A stretch of DNA of 60,111 nt, from NCBI RefSeq assembly GCF_005780165.1, contig NZ_VAUV01000025.1, positions 1 to 60,111 of the forward strand, written 5' to 3'. The DNA comes from Phragmitibacter flavus (GTDB taxonomy: Bacteria > Verrucomicrobiota > Verrucomicrobiia > Verrucomicrobiales > Verrucomicrobiaceae). This document shows, piece by piece, positions 36,142-45,348 of this stretch (position 1 is the stretch's first letter; every line of letters begins with the position of its first letter). A model generated the notes under the pieces. It ran no database searches, was not told the DNA's origin, and saw nothing but the letters and a program-made list of their open reading frames with translations. A program made the translations under genes and the position numbers.

Positions 36142-37017
36142 TCAGGCGGATCGGCGCCAGTAGGAAGACTGGGGATCAATCGTGATGATTTCGTCTTCGA
36201 TCCCATGTTTCGCCCGATAATCATGGACTGCCTGCTTGCAGGCAGGAACCGCCTCGTAGTCGTCAATGATCACATATCCGCCCACCGACAGCTTCGGATA
36301 CAGAGACACCAATGCGTCCATGGTCGACTCATACATGTCTCCATCCAGTCTCATCACTGCAAGACGCTCGATCGGAGCATGAGGCAATGTCTCGCTGAAC
36401 CAGCCTTTGAGAAACTTCACCTGGTCGTCCAAAAGATCGTAACTCCTGAAGTTGGCCTGCACCTGTTCAAGACTGACCTTCAATTGCTCAAAGGTGTGAA
36501 ACCGGTCACCGCGGTCCGCTGGATACTTCTCCTCGTCCGGTGCTGGCAGACCTTCAAAGGAATCTGCCACCCACACCTTGCGATCCGTCACTCCCCAGGC
36601 CTTCAGCACGGCACGCATCAAGATGGTCGCGCCTCCGCGCCACACTCCGGTTTCAATCACATCGCCAGGCACGCCCTTGACGATCACGTCCTCAATGCAG
36701 AACTGCACATTGTCGAGACGTTTCATGCCAATCATGGTGTGCGCTGTGGCAGGCCAGTCCAGCCCCACATCGCGTCCATTGGGACCTACGTGAATTTCTT
36801 TTACCAGCAGCAATCCGGCGCTTTTCACCGCTTTGGCGACCAGACGATTGACAGGATTCGCGCCGATCACCGGTCGGATTTCCACCTGACCATAGATCTT
36901 GTTGAGCAGGATGTTTTTCATCAACTGCAAGTAAGTCTCCCTCATGGTCGACACCTCCTGGTTGGGAACTTCAAGTGTATTCATTTCGTTCATAATTTTC
37001 GCATCATGAGATGGCAT
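36142..37017 (-). CDS. TylF/MycF family sugar O-methyltransferase
   Basis: The 291-residue protein has the TylF hallmarks: YLQLMKNILLNKIYG near the N-terminus, GLDWPATAHTMIGMKRLDNV, VPGDVIETGVWRGGATILM (SAM loop), VWVADSFEGLP, and the metal-binding MRLDGDMYEST with VIIDDYEAVPACKQAV. TylF enzymes are Mg-dependent and methylate deoxysugars such as macrolide or rhamnose units. This points to a methylated hexose or deoxyhexose in the glycan. The first 25 residues are poorly conserved, so translation may start at a later ATG. Confidence 0.94.
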   Translation of the reverse strand: MPSHDAKIMNEMNTLEVPNQEVSTMRETYLQLMKNILLNKIYGQVEIRPVIGANPVNRLVAKAVKSAGLLLVKEIHVGPNGRDVGLDWPATAHTMIGMKRLDNVQFCIEDVIVKGVPGDVIETGVWRGGATILMRAVLKAWGVTDRKVWVADSFEGLPAPDEEKYPADRGDRFHTFEQLKVSLEQVQANFRSYDLLDDQVKFLKGWFSETLPHAPIERLAVMRLDGDMYESTMDALVSLYPKLSVGGYVIIDDYEAVPACKQAVHDYRAKHGIEDEIITIDPQSSYWRRSA

Positions 37018-37021
37018 GGCC

Positions 37022-37645
37022 TCATCCTTCCCGGCCCGGGTTCACTTCGGAATAACGTTCGACAAACTGCGCAATGTTGCCGGACAACAATAAAGGCAGC
37101 GCCTGCCTGACCTGCTCAAATGGCCAGTTCCACCAGGCAATTTTTTCCAGCGCCGGGATGAATTGCTCCGGGATTCGATAACGTATAAACTTTGCCGGGT
37201 TACCTCCGGCGATGGTGTAAGGCTCGACATCCTTGTTCACCACGCTCCCTGCCGCAATGACCGCACCGTTTCCAATGGTAACTCCCGATAAAATCATCGC
37301 GTTCTGCCCGATCCACACATCGTTGCCTATGGTCACCCCCCCCTTGGTCCAACCTGTGCTCGGCAGCGGCCCGAACTCAGGGAAAAATTCGACGAAGGGG
37401 TAACTGGTCACCCAATCGACGCGATGGTTGCCGCCCATGAGAATGGTAACCCCAGGAGCGATGGAACAATAACTCCCGATGTTGAGCACCTTTCCCTGCT
37501 CGGCCCACAAAACCAACGGCAACCCGTAGGTGTATTTGCCAATGTTGTAGGCCGCATAGTCAGGATTGTCCGCCAGCCACCGCAGCTTATACCCTGTATG
37601 GGGTTTGCGTGGGAAGATTCTGCGGTAAATTTTCCTCAACATCAT
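37022..37645 (-). CDS. CatB-related O-acetyltransferase (hexapeptide)
   Basis: This 207-residue protein of the xenobiotic/CatB acetyltransferase group has IGSYCSIAPGVTILMGGNHRVDWVTSYPF with the catalytic histidine, then VTIGNDVWIGQNAMILSGVTIGNGAVIAAGS and the closing YTIAGGNPAKFIRYRI. The ATG at 37645 overlaps the stop of the upstream flavoenzyme by 4 nt. A longer frame to 37744 would overlap that gene by about 100 bp and is rejected. It probably acetylates a sugar of the glycan. It lies 4 bp upstream of the TylF gene. Confidence 0.92.
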   Translation of the reverse strand: MMLRKIYRRIFPRKPHTGYKLRWLADNPDYAAYNIGKYTYGLPLVLWAEQGKVLNIGSYCSIAPGVTILMGGNHRVDWVTSYPFVEFFPEFGPLPSTGWTKGGVTIGNDVWIGQNAMILSGVTIGNGAVIAAGSVVNKDVEPYTIAGGNPAKFIRYRIPEQFIPALEKIAWWNWPFEQVRQALPLLLSGNIAQFVERYSEVNPGREG

Positions 37646-38895
37646 GCAGGAATTTCCAGCGCGGAACGCCATCCACTGTATCCGAGGCGGTCGGCAAGCT
37701 TCATCGCCTGGTGAATGCACACATCCGAGTTGAAATACTGCCACTGGCCCCAGCGACCAAGACCGATCACACCGTTTTCCTCACCCCAATCCAGAATCGT
37801 CTTGATGGTGGCCGCCCAGTTCAGAACTGGAATCGGATAAGCATAGTCATTCTTGTGGGCATACACCGTTTCCGTGTTTTCATTCCAGCGCTTTACATTG
37901 GTCTCCCGGTAAAGGCCGTTTGCCTGACTGTGAGGAGCAAAGTTACGGATAAAAAACTCACGGTGACTGTCTTGATTCACATCGGGCACATAAGTCCAAT
38001 GGGCATTGGTCGTATACTCTTCTTCGTGCAACGAAACCATGAGCGTGTTGTGCTGCAAACGCATCGCACAATCTTTGATTTCCTGCGGCATGATCGGCGA
38101 ACGGGTCAGCGTTTTCCACGGCACCGTCACTATCACCTTCCCGGCGAGATAGCGACCATTGACCAACAAGTCGTCACCCGACTTCTCAATCGTCTCCACC
38201 GGCGTGTTGCATAACACATGCTCTGCCACGGGCTTGAGAATGGCATCAAAGATCTCCTGAAAACCACCGGATTTCGGATAATAAAACACTTCGTGGGAGG
38301 GCATCGTGTCCTTGAGCACCTCACGTTTCAGACATTGCTGCACGATTTCCTCCACCTTGAGCCGTGGGATCTTGCTGAGCCAGTCAACATCCATCTCCGT
38401 AGGCTCCACGCCCCAGATCTTGCGGTTGTAGGGAATCATGTAGTTATCCGTGACCAGATCTCCCAACTTCCAGCGCAACCAGCCTTCGAAATCCGATGGC
38501 GGCGGTGCGCCTCGGGCCTCCGCGTTCCTCACGATGGAAATCAGGTAATCGGCGCACTGCTCCACAGGAAGCTGCCAGATGTTCGACTCCAAAGGATAGT
38601 CCACCTCACTCCCGCCTATACGGATGGTTGACACCCGGTTGAAATAGTTGAACTCCGATTTGGCGTAGTGCGAGAAGATAAAATCGTAGACTTCGGGATG
38701 CTTGGTGCACAAGAAGTGTCCGCCGCCGGTATCCAGATAGTGATTGCCGATCTTCTTGGTCTGGCATAGCCCCCCCGCCTGATCTTCCGCTTCGAGCACC
38801 AGCAACGATTTCACTCCAGATAGCTGGAGCAACCTCGCCATGGTAACACCGGACATGCCGGCACCAATAATAACATAGTCGAATTTTTCGCTCAT
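37642..38895 (-). CDS. FAD-dependent oxidoreductase, UDP-galactopyranose mutase/amine-oxidase-like
   Basis: This 417-residue flavoprotein has an N-terminal dinucleotide fold YVIIGAGMSGVTMARLLQ and an E-containing ribose strand (LLVLEAEDQAGGLCQT). The rest fits the amine oxidase/UDP-galactopyranose mutase superfamily, including GGGHFLCTKHPEV and SGGFQEIFDAI. A Glf-type role, making UDP-galactofuranose, is possible given the operon. The motifs do not decide between Glf and another nucleotide-sugar or lipid flavoenzyme. It overlaps both neighbours by 4 nt. Confidence 0.75.
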   Translation of the reverse strand: MSEKFDYVIIGAGMSGVTMARLLQLSGVKSLLVLEAEDQAGGLCQTKKIGNHYLDTGGGHFLCTKHPEVYDFIFSHYAKSEFNYFNRVSTIRIGGSEVDYPLESNIWQLPVEQCADYLISIVRNAEARGAPPPSDFEGWLRWKLGDLVTDNYMIPYNRKIWGVEPTEMDVDWLSKIPRLKVEEIVQQCLKREVLKDTMPSHEVFYYPKSGGFQEIFDAILKPVAEHVLCNTPVETIEKSGDDLLVNGRYLAGKVIVTVPWKTLTRSPIMPQEIKDCAMRLQHNTLMVSLHEEEYTTNAHWTYVPDVNQDSHREFFIRNFAPHSQANGLYRETNVKRWNENTETVYAHKNDYAYPIPVLNWAATIKTILDWGEENGVIGLGRWGQWQYFNSDVCIHQAMKLADRLGYSGWRSALEIPA

Positions 38896-40034
38896 GATTC
38901 TTTAATTTCTTCGAGAAACTGCAACATGGCCGGATCACGAAGATCGCTGATACCCTCACAGATGAATTCCTGACAATTGCACTGCACCTTCATTGACTTG
39001 AAGCCAAACAACTCCATGGGCGGGCGGGCATAGTTGTCCACCGCTGGATACAACACACACATCGGCGCAGGTGCTGCCGCAGCAATGTCACACAATCCGC
39101 TGCGCCAACCGACAAAGGGAACACCGGCAAGACGCAACCTCAGAAACTCCTCATGCGAACACAACAGCGGAATGGTGTCGGGAGCCGCTTCAAATGGATC
39201 GAGAACATTGTGCAAAACCGTAAACCCGGCTTCCGAGAGCATGCGCACCATTTCATTGATCAACTCGGGGGTCGGTGCCCGCAAAGACTTGGCACCGGTC
39301 CCCAGCAGAACATAACGTGAGCCTTCCATCGGCTTCAATCGTTTCGCCGGTGCAGGTTTCGCCCACTTGCTGAGTTCATGCCGCACATGTTTGATGGCGA
39401 TGGGCAGATGCGTCCGGTCAAACATCGCGCGCCTCGCCACCATCATCACGCCATTCGCCAACGTGGTCAGTCGCTTTTTGACCAATGGATAAGTCAACCC
39501 ATGTCCGGTGCAGGTTCGCAGCACCTCTTCAATCGAACGCCTGGGTCCCGGGACATCAAGCCAGAAACGCACGCCCTCCTCCGGCACACCGCCCTCGATT
39601 CCCGCGATCAACCAGATCACTTCCACCGCGTTGTAAGTCTCCAACAAATCAACATCCTGCCTGACGCAGTTGGGGTAAATGACTGCATCGGCGCGGCCTG
39701 CAAAATGTTCAACCAGCCAGTTGCGGCTGAAGTTATGGACTTTTGCCGATGGCAGCAGCGCGATCTCGTCAATATACGGACACAATTTGGCAACCCCAAA
39801 GGTCACCTCGTTCGTAACGAAGGTAACATGGCAATCGGGATTCTGTTCTTTTACATGACGCAGCAAGGGCGTGGTCAGACAAACATCGCCACTAACCCCT
39901 GGAACCATGACAAACAACGAGCGCAGGCTTTTGATGTCGAGGAATCCCCCGACGCGTTTTTTTATCTCCGCACGCCATCTCTCGCGAGTGGTTACGGAAT
40001 CATTGGCCATGGTGGCAACGCTATTACTCATCAT
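38892..40034 (-). CDS. Glycosyltransferase family 9 (heptosyltransferase-like)
   Basis: This 380-residue GT9 protein has VPGVSGDVCLTTPLLRHVKEQ, the GT9 N-terminal loop, followed by VTFVTNEV. In the C-terminal domain are RYVLLGTGAKSL and FVGWRSGLCDIAAAAPAPMCVLYP, the donor-binding region. GT9 enzymes include LPS heptosyltransferases, but others act on O-antigens. Here it is in an O-antigen-like cluster with no core-LPS genes. The cysteine-rich end (VQCNCQEFIC) is unusual. It overlaps its neighbours by 4 nt on both sides. Confidence 0.85.
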   Translation of the reverse strand: MMSNSVATMANDSVTTRERWRAEIKKRVGGFLDIKSLRSLFVMVPGVSGDVCLTTPLLRHVKEQNPDCHVTFVTNEVTFGVAKLCPYIDEIALLPSAKVHNFSRNWLVEHFAGRADAVIYPNCVRQDVDLLETYNAVEVIWLIAGIEGGVPEEGVRFWLDVPGPRRSIEEVLRTCTGHGLTYPLVKKRLTTLANGVMMVARRAMFDRTHLPIAIKHVRHELSKWAKPAPAKRLKPMEGSRYVLLGTGAKSLRAPTPELINEMVRMLSEAGFTVLHNVLDPFEAAPDTIPLLCSHEEFLRLRLAGVPFVGWRSGLCDIAAAAPAPMCVLYPAVDNYARPPMELFGFKSMKVQCNCQEFICEGISDLRDPAMLQFLEEIKES

Positions 40035-40969
40035 CGGACAAACTCGGCTACTGGCTGCACATAGGCTTCTTTGATGGCCTGCAACGAAGCGTCTGCAAGG
40101 CCATGGAAAATCTTTCTCGCCTGAGCAACACCGTTGACGTATTCCGGTTGTGAGCCCAGTGAGATATACTCATCCATCCATGCGGGGCGGATCTTCCAGC
40201 AAATGGTGAGATAGTTTGAGGTGTCGAAAACATGGGCATCCCAACCGCTGGCCAGCAGGAAGGAAAGCGCGTCGCGCACATCGGCACCCCAGCAGTCATG
40301 CAAAAAAATCACGGCGTCGGGAGTGATCAACGGCAGCACACCGATGAGGTCCTTGAGCGGCTGACCGTCCATGTGCCAGCCATCGACAAATGCCCAGTCC
40401 CATCCGCCTTCAGGGGCGATGCTGTCCAAAACCTGTGGCGATTTTTCTGCTGCGAGACGCACCTTCTCCTGCGCCCCACCTGCTTTGATGTTGGCCAGGA
40501 ATCGCGCCTCGGCATCCAGATCCTTGGTCTCATGCAAACCACCCCCTTTGAGAAATGGATCCACACATGTCAGGGTCGACGATGCGGGCAATCCAGCAGC
40601 AATGTGCACCGTGCTCCAACCAATGTAGCTGCCAATCTCCATTGCTGCTCGCGGCTGCGCCAGTCGCGCGGCATGATGAAGCAAACAAGCCTCCGCCTCG
40701 GTGCAGGCAATGCCGGTTTTTACGTCGGTGTCCTGATAATGAAGATCGGGATTTCCAGATGGATACCCATGCGCCACCAAGGTTGGCAACTTCTCAAGAA
40801 GATCACGGGAAAGCGGGAATTTGGTTCCCTGCAATGCCTCCGCGCGCAGACGCTGACGACGTGCGGGTGTATCCTTTGGCTTGCGCAGGGCAAACCCGTG
40901 GTAGGCCTTCATCAAAGGAGCGGGCACCCACTTGCGAATGGATTTTTTCAGTTCTGTCTGCGCATTCAT
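40031..40969 (-). CDS. Class I SAM-dependent methyltransferase (Methyltransf_24 type)
   Basis: This 312-residue protein has AAMEIGSYIGWSTVHIAAGL (SAM motif I near residue 107), LTCVDPFLKGGG, WDWAFVDGWHMDGQPLKDL with conserved D and H, and PDAVIFLHDCWG, a layout seen in the Methyltransf_24 group in polysaccharide clusters. It starts 1 nt after the stop of the wzt gene, so it is tightly coupled to the ABC exporter. It may methylate the terminal sugar that marks chain end, as known for some ABC-exported O-antigens; this is inference. Confidence 0.85.
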   Translation of the reverse strand: MNAQTELKKSIRKWVPAPLMKAYHGFALRKPKDTPARRQRLRAEALQGTKFPLSRDLLEKLPTLVAHGYPSGNPDLHYQDTDVKTGIACTEAEACLLHHAARLAQPRAAMEIGSYIGWSTVHIAAGLPASSTLTCVDPFLKGGGLHETKDLDAEARFLANIKAGGAQEKVRLAAEKSPQVLDSIAPEGGWDWAFVDGWHMDGQPLKDLIGVLPLITPDAVIFLHDCWGADVRDALSFLLASGWDAHVFDTSNYLTICWKIRPAWMDEYISLGSQPEYVNGVAQARKIFHGLADASLQAIKEAYVQPVAEFVR

Positions 40970-40970
40970 A

Positions 40971-42323
40971 TCAAACTAACACTGAAGGACGCGACTGGCT
41001 GGCTGGCAGTTCGGCGTCGGCGGCATGGTGGTTGTGATTGGCGTTGGCGTTGGGTTCGGAGGAGGTCACCAGCTTCCATGAGTAGTCAAACCTCATCATT
41101 CCAGGTCGGGAGTCCGGCATTTTCCCGTTCGGACCAACGGCAGGTTCGACTTCAAACTGGATCACATCGGAAATGGCGTCACTGGCGGAACCGCCAATCA
41201 AAAGCCCACAGCGCAAGCTATACCTGCCGGGCAGCAGATTGTTCGGCGCGATCCACGATTCCAGCGCGCTGGCACCTTGCGGAAGTTCGTCACAATCAAG
41301 AGTGTCGTTGTGATGCGAGGTGAACAAGGTGGTGCCTCTCATGTCCACCACCGAATAACCTATAAGGATATCCGAAACCGGCTCCTGACTTTCAATGGTC
41401 AAACGCAATCCAATTTTTTCGCCAATCAGGAAGGCGTTGCCACGACGTTCCACTTCGGCTTTTTCATGCAGGAACTCGCACGACACAAAACGCGCCACCC
41501 CCGACCCGGAACGATCCAGGCGATCACGCAGACAAACCTGATCCCGGTCCTCGCCCGACGCCGACATCTTCATGTAAGCCGCAATGCCGCCCTCGACATC
41601 GCCATCCATCATCAAGGTGCCGCGATCAAGCATCAGCACCCGGCTGCACATGGCCTGCACGGCTGCCAGTTGATGACTGACAAACAACACCGTGCGTCCC
41701 TGCCCCGCCACATCTTCCATCTTGCGGATGCACTTTCTCTGGAACTGCATGTCCCCCACTGCCAGCACTTCATCCACAATCAGAATTTCCGGATCAAGAT
41801 GGGCCGCCACTGCAAATGCCAGACGCAGATACATGCCCGATGAGTAACGTTTGACGGGGGTGTCGAGAAATTTTTCCACTTCGGCGAATTCAACGATCTC
41901 ATCGAAGCGCCGGTTGATGTCGCGTTTGGTCATGCCGCAGATGGCACCGCTCAAGCTGATGTTTTCCCTGCCGGTCAACTCAGGATGGAATCCCGTTCCC
42001 ACTTCCAACAGGGTTGCCAGCCGACCTTTCATCCGGATCCGCCCCGTGGTCGGCTCCGTGATCCGGCTCAACAACTTCAACAAGGTGGACTTGCCTGCGC
42101 CGTTGCGCCCAATGATCCCCACCACCTCACCTTGCTTCACCTCAAATGACACATTCTTCACCGCCCAGAACTCTTCCACCGAGCTGGCGCTCTTGTTTTT
42201 TGAAGGGCGGATGATCCCCGATGCCTTCTGCGCAATCAGATCACGCAGGGTGCTGTAACGCTCCCGGTTTTCATGCCGGACGCGATACGCCTTTCCCAAA
42301 TCTTCTACCTTGATAACAGTCAT
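40971..42323 (-). CDS. wzt: ABC exporter ATPase Wzt, with a C-terminal glycan-binding domain
   Basis: This is the ATP-binding subunit of a polysaccharide/O-antigen exporter. It has Walker A GRNGAGKST (72-80), signature YSSGM (160-164) and Walker B ILIVDE (180-185). Residues from about 255 to 450 form an extra C-terminal beta-rich domain. In the Wzt family this recognises the capped end of the finished O-chain before export. It pairs with the permease 16 bp upstream. The presence of this domain suggests the glycan is completed in the cytoplasm and chain-terminated, possibly by the adjoining methyltransferase. Confidence 0.95.
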   Translation of the reverse strand: MTVIKVEDLGKAYRVRHENRERYSTLRDLIAQKASGIIRPSKNKSASSVEEFWAVKNVSFEVKQGEVVGIIGRNGAGKSTLLKLLSRITEPTTGRIRMKGRLATLLEVGTGFHPELTGRENISLSGAICGMTKRDINRRFDEIVEFAEVEKFLDTPVKRYSSGMYLRLAFAVAAHLDPEILIVDEVLAVGDMQFQRKCIRKMEDVAGQGRTVLFVSHQLAAVQAMCSRVLMLDRGTLMMDGDVEGGIAAYMKMSASGEDRDQVCLRDRLDRSGSGVARFVSCEFLHEKAEVERRGNAFLIGEKIGLRLTIESQEPVSDILIGYSVVDMRGTTLFTSHHNDTLDCDELPQGASALESWIAPNNLLPGRYSLRCGLLIGGSASDAISDVIQFEVEPAVGPNGKMPDSRPGMMRFDYSWKLVTSSEPNANANHNHHAADAELPASQSRPSVLV

Positions 42324-42339
42324 GTCGGCACTCTTAAAA

Positions 42340-43185
42340 TCAGATCACGTCTGCGAAGCGGCGCTCGGTCGCACGGAAGTAGCGGAGGCCAGTGATCAAA
42401 ATGACCACCACCAACCCTCCTGAAAGCAACAGACCGGGAAGGTGCAGATGGTTCCCTCCCCCCAAAATGGCCCACCGGAAACCATCAATCACTCCGACCA
42501 TCGGATTGATCGAATAGACGAGCCGCCATTCGTCAGGAACCACGGAACTGCTCATCCCCACCGGCGAAACATAGAGCCCGAACTGCACGATGAACGGCAC
42601 AATGTAGCGGAAGTCCCGATAGGTGACATTCAAAGCAGCCAGCCAAAGCCCCACTCCAATCGCCAGCCCGAGTGCCATCAACAAAAAGCCAGGAATAAAG
42701 ACCACCCTCCAGCTCGGCATCCATTGAAACCACACCATCAGCAGCACCAGAAACATGGCAGCGATCAAAAAGTCCACCAACGCGGTAATCACTGAAGCCG
42801 CAGGAATGATGAGTCGCGGGAAGTAAATTTTGCTCACCAGATTGGCATTGCCAACCAAACTTCCGCTCGCCTCGCTCATCGCGCGGGAGAAGAACTGCCA
42901 GGGCAGCAAGGCCGCAAAAACAAAAAGTGGGTAAGGAACGCCATGAGATGGCATGTTTCCCAGCTTGCCAAACACCACGGAAAAAATGATCATGGTAAGC
43001 AGTGGTTGAATTAATGCCCACGCAATTCCAACCACCGTTTGCTTATAACGCACCAAAATGTCCCGCCAAGCCAGGAAATAGAACAATTCACGAAACCGCC
43101 ACAAATCTCCCCAATAATGACGCTCCACCTTCCCTGCTTGTATATCGAGATCGAAATCGATGGTGACATTGGAAGGTTCACTCAT
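42340..43185 (-). CDS. wzm: ABC exporter permease Wzm
   Basis: This 281-residue integral membrane protein has six helices. It carries the ABC-2 polysaccharide exporter start LVRYKQTVVGIAWALIQPLL, the GKLGNMPS loop and WQFFSRAMSEASGSLVGNANLV. It forms the inner-membrane channel with Wzt and moves undecaprenyl-linked glycan to the periplasm. It is the first gene of the 43-17 kb minus-strand run, so its upstream spacer should hold the main promoter. The ATG at 43185 is clear. Confidence 0.95.
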   Translation of the reverse strand: MSEPSNVTIDFDLDIQAGKVERHYWGDLWRFRELFYFLAWRDILVRYKQTVVGIAWALIQPLLTMIIFSVVFGKLGNMPSHGVPYPLFVFAALLPWQFFSRAMSEASGSLVGNANLVSKIYFPRLIIPAASVITALVDFLIAAMFLVLLMVWFQWMPSWRVVFIPGFLLMALGLAIGVGLWLAALNVTYRDFRYIVPFIVQFGLYVSPVGMSSSVVPDEWRLVYSINPMVGVIDGFRWAILGGGNHLHLPGLLLSGGLVVVILITGLRYFRATERRFADVI

Positions 43186-43494
43186 AAATCTTCTAATTCT
43201 ATAAATATCAACGAGATGTGACTATTGATGGTGCCCTTGTGAACAATAGGCACTCTTTTTTGATGGACACGCTGCCGCCACCGGTGGAGCAGTCACTCTC
43301 CATCGCTTCATCTGACATCACGAGCATGCAAAAACACGCTTACAGTGATTTTTCCTTATACAAGACCTCTTATACATTAGCAAAGCAAATGCCACATTAG
43401 TCACAAGATTTTGCTTTAAGTCATATGCGGATTTAAATTGACGGGCGAATCCCGCCGTTTGGACTATGTTGATTGCGCCAAAACACCCCTGTTA
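43186..43494. other. Divergent spacer upstream of wzm and the O-antigen ligase-like gene
   Basis: This is a spacer of about 310 bp between two divergent genes. It contains a perfect 10-bp palindrome CCACCGGTGG (43278-43287) and, for the rightward gene, a weak promoter-like pair TTGCTT (43411-43416) and TAAATT (43434-43439) 17 bp apart. The leftward promoter for wzm could not be resolved by eye. Confidence 0.45.
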
Positions 43495-45141
43495 ATGAAT
43501 CAAAACAAAGCCGACGCACTCCAGGAAATCCGCAATCGCATGCTCGCCACGAGCGGGGCCAGCCATTCCACGCCTCACGTAGGACGGTTCGCCACCGGAT
43601 TGAAGGCGTTGACGGGATGGGCGCTGGCAGGTGCCCTTATCCTTGCCCCCTGGCTTTACGGCGGAACCCGCCCGTGGACCGTTGGCCTGCTAAATATGAT
43701 CCTGCTCGGCATTGTCGTGCCATGGCTGTCGATTGCGGTGATCTCCAAAACCTTCTTCAAACTGCCCCGTGTGCTGCTGGCAGCCGCATTCCTGCTGCTG
43801 CTGCAAGGTTGGTGGATGACTTTGAATGCCCACTTTGTGCATGACAGCGAATATTCCACCTTCGCCCCGGCCGCGACGTGGAGCGAGAACGCCCCTGGTT
43901 CCGTGGACAAGATTTCCTCATTGGACATGATGTTGCGCATCAGCGCGCTCGTCGGGGTGGTTTTGATGGGTTGCGATCTCTCCCGATCACGCCGCTGGCG
44001 CATGCGTTTATGGTGGGCTTCCTGCATCGCGGGCATCTCGGTGATCTTGCTCGGTCTCATCCAAAAGCTCGCGGAGGCGCCGATGATTTTCTGGCAGGGA
44101 GGGCGAACCGGGCATCATTTTTTCGCCACCTATCTTTATCACGGCAACGCCGGGGCTTTTATCAACCTGGTTCTGCCTTTGGTGGCCGGACTAAACTTCA
44201 TGGTTTTTCAAAAGGGCCGCACCACGGCCATGACCTTCATGGCATCCGGACTTCTGATCTGCGTGGCGGGTGCCTTCTCTCACGCCTCCAAAGCGGGTGC
44301 CGCCGTCAGCGTCTTCCTGATGCTGGTGCTGATGGTCTGGCAGGCACGGCTGTTTTTGGGCTACGGGAATTTGCATCAACAGCGCGCCTCCAATCTGCTG
44401 TCGTTCGGCATCGGCATTGCCGCCGTTATCGCCGTCGTGCTGGCGGTTGGCTGGCAGTTCGCGGCACAACGGTGGCATTTGTTTGATGTCAGCCGGGATG
44501 CCCGGATGTTCACCTACAACATGTGTCACAGCATGCTCCCGGATGCCGGCGCTTTCGGATTCGGGCCCGGCACCTTCAGCATCATGTTTGACCGCTATGC
44601 GCTGGCGGCCAATCCTGCCATGCAGGTCTTCTACCGCTACGCCCACCAAGATTACATGCAGGCACTGATCGAATGGGGTTGGGTGGGGGCCTCCCTGATG
44701 GGGACGATTTTTTTCGGCGGCCTGTTGGGCAGTTTCTGGCGGTATTTTGCCAATTCCCAAGACTGGCGCAGTTATGAGCGCGTGCTCGTGTTCAGCATCG
44801 GACTGGCATTGCTCGGCGTCGCCATGCATGCTGCGGTCGATTTCCCTCTGCAGATTTACTCCCTGCAATTGTTCGCCGCCGTCTACCTTGGCCTTGCTTG
44901 GGGCAGCGGATCATGGACCCGCCCTCCCGGCAACCGCAATGAAGGACGACGCAGGGCGGCGAAGGAAAGAATCAAGCGCCGTTCGCACCCCGAGTCCGAC
45001 CACAAGACTCCCACGAATAAACCTATCACCGAGAACTCCGCCACCGGAGAACAAAGCGCCAAGAAGTCCGCCACCGAAAAGCGAAGCGCCAACAAGTCCC
45101 CCACCGAAAAAAGAAACTCCAAAGCCAAACGGGGTCGATAA
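43495..45141 (+). CDS. O-antigen ligase/polymerase family membrane protein
   Basis: This 548-residue protein starts from the ATG at 43495; a TTG at 43438 is less likely. It has about 10-12 helices, a large periplasmic loop after residue 330 and FGFGPGTFSIMFDRYALAANP and HQDYMQALIEWGWVG in the C-terminal half, as in WaaL-type ligases. The C-terminal tail of about 65 residues is hydrophilic and lysine-rich with repeated SATEKRSANKSPTEKR-type units. As a WaaL-like enzyme it would attach the glycan to lipid A core; a polymerase role is an alternative. It is the only rightward gene here, convergent with the BY-kinase. Confidence 0.8.
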   Translation: MNQNKADALQEIRNRMLATSGASHSTPHVGRFATGLKALTGWALAGALILAPWLYGGTRPWTVGLLNMILLGIVVPWLSIAVISKTFFKLPRVLLAAAFLLLLQGWWMTLNAHFVHDSEYSTFAPAATWSENAPGSVDKISSLDMMLRISALVGVVLMGCDLSRSRRWRMRLWWASCIAGISVILLGLIQKLAEAPMIFWQGGRTGHHFFATYLYHGNAGAFINLVLPLVAGLNFMVFQKGRTTAMTFMASGLLICVAGAFSHASKAGAAVSVFLMLVLMVWQARLFLGYGNLHQQRASNLLSFGIGIAAVIAVVLAVGWQFAAQRWHLFDVSRDARMFTYNMCHSMLPDAGAFGFGPGTFSIMFDRYALAANPAMQVFYRYAHQDYMQALIEWGWVGASLMGTIFFGGLLGSFWRYFANSQDWRSYERVLVFSIGLALLGVAMHAAVDFPLQIYSLQLFAAVYLGLAWGSGSWTRPPGNRNEGRRRAAKERIKRRSHPESDHKTPTNKPITENSATGEQSAKKSATEKRSANKSPTEKRNSKAKRGR

Positions 45142-45348
45142 CCAGTTGAACCACCGACTTCTCGCAGAGGCGCGCCAATCTTCCTTTTTTACAGAAGGCA
45201 ATCCATTCGTTGATCCGAATGAATGACATTGGTTTGGGGGCCCTGATATCGCCCCTTAGGCCGGTTACGTTTCCTGATGCAGAGTTCGCATCAAGCGGGT
45301 CAAAAACCCTTGAGTGGGAACAAGCAGACTTCCCTTATTCAATTCAAA

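Noticed and set aside
43278-43287. CCACCGGTGG palindrome as an operator
   Set aside because: A single 10-bp GC-rich palindrome is not surprising in this genome, and it is not well placed relative to a recognisable promoter.
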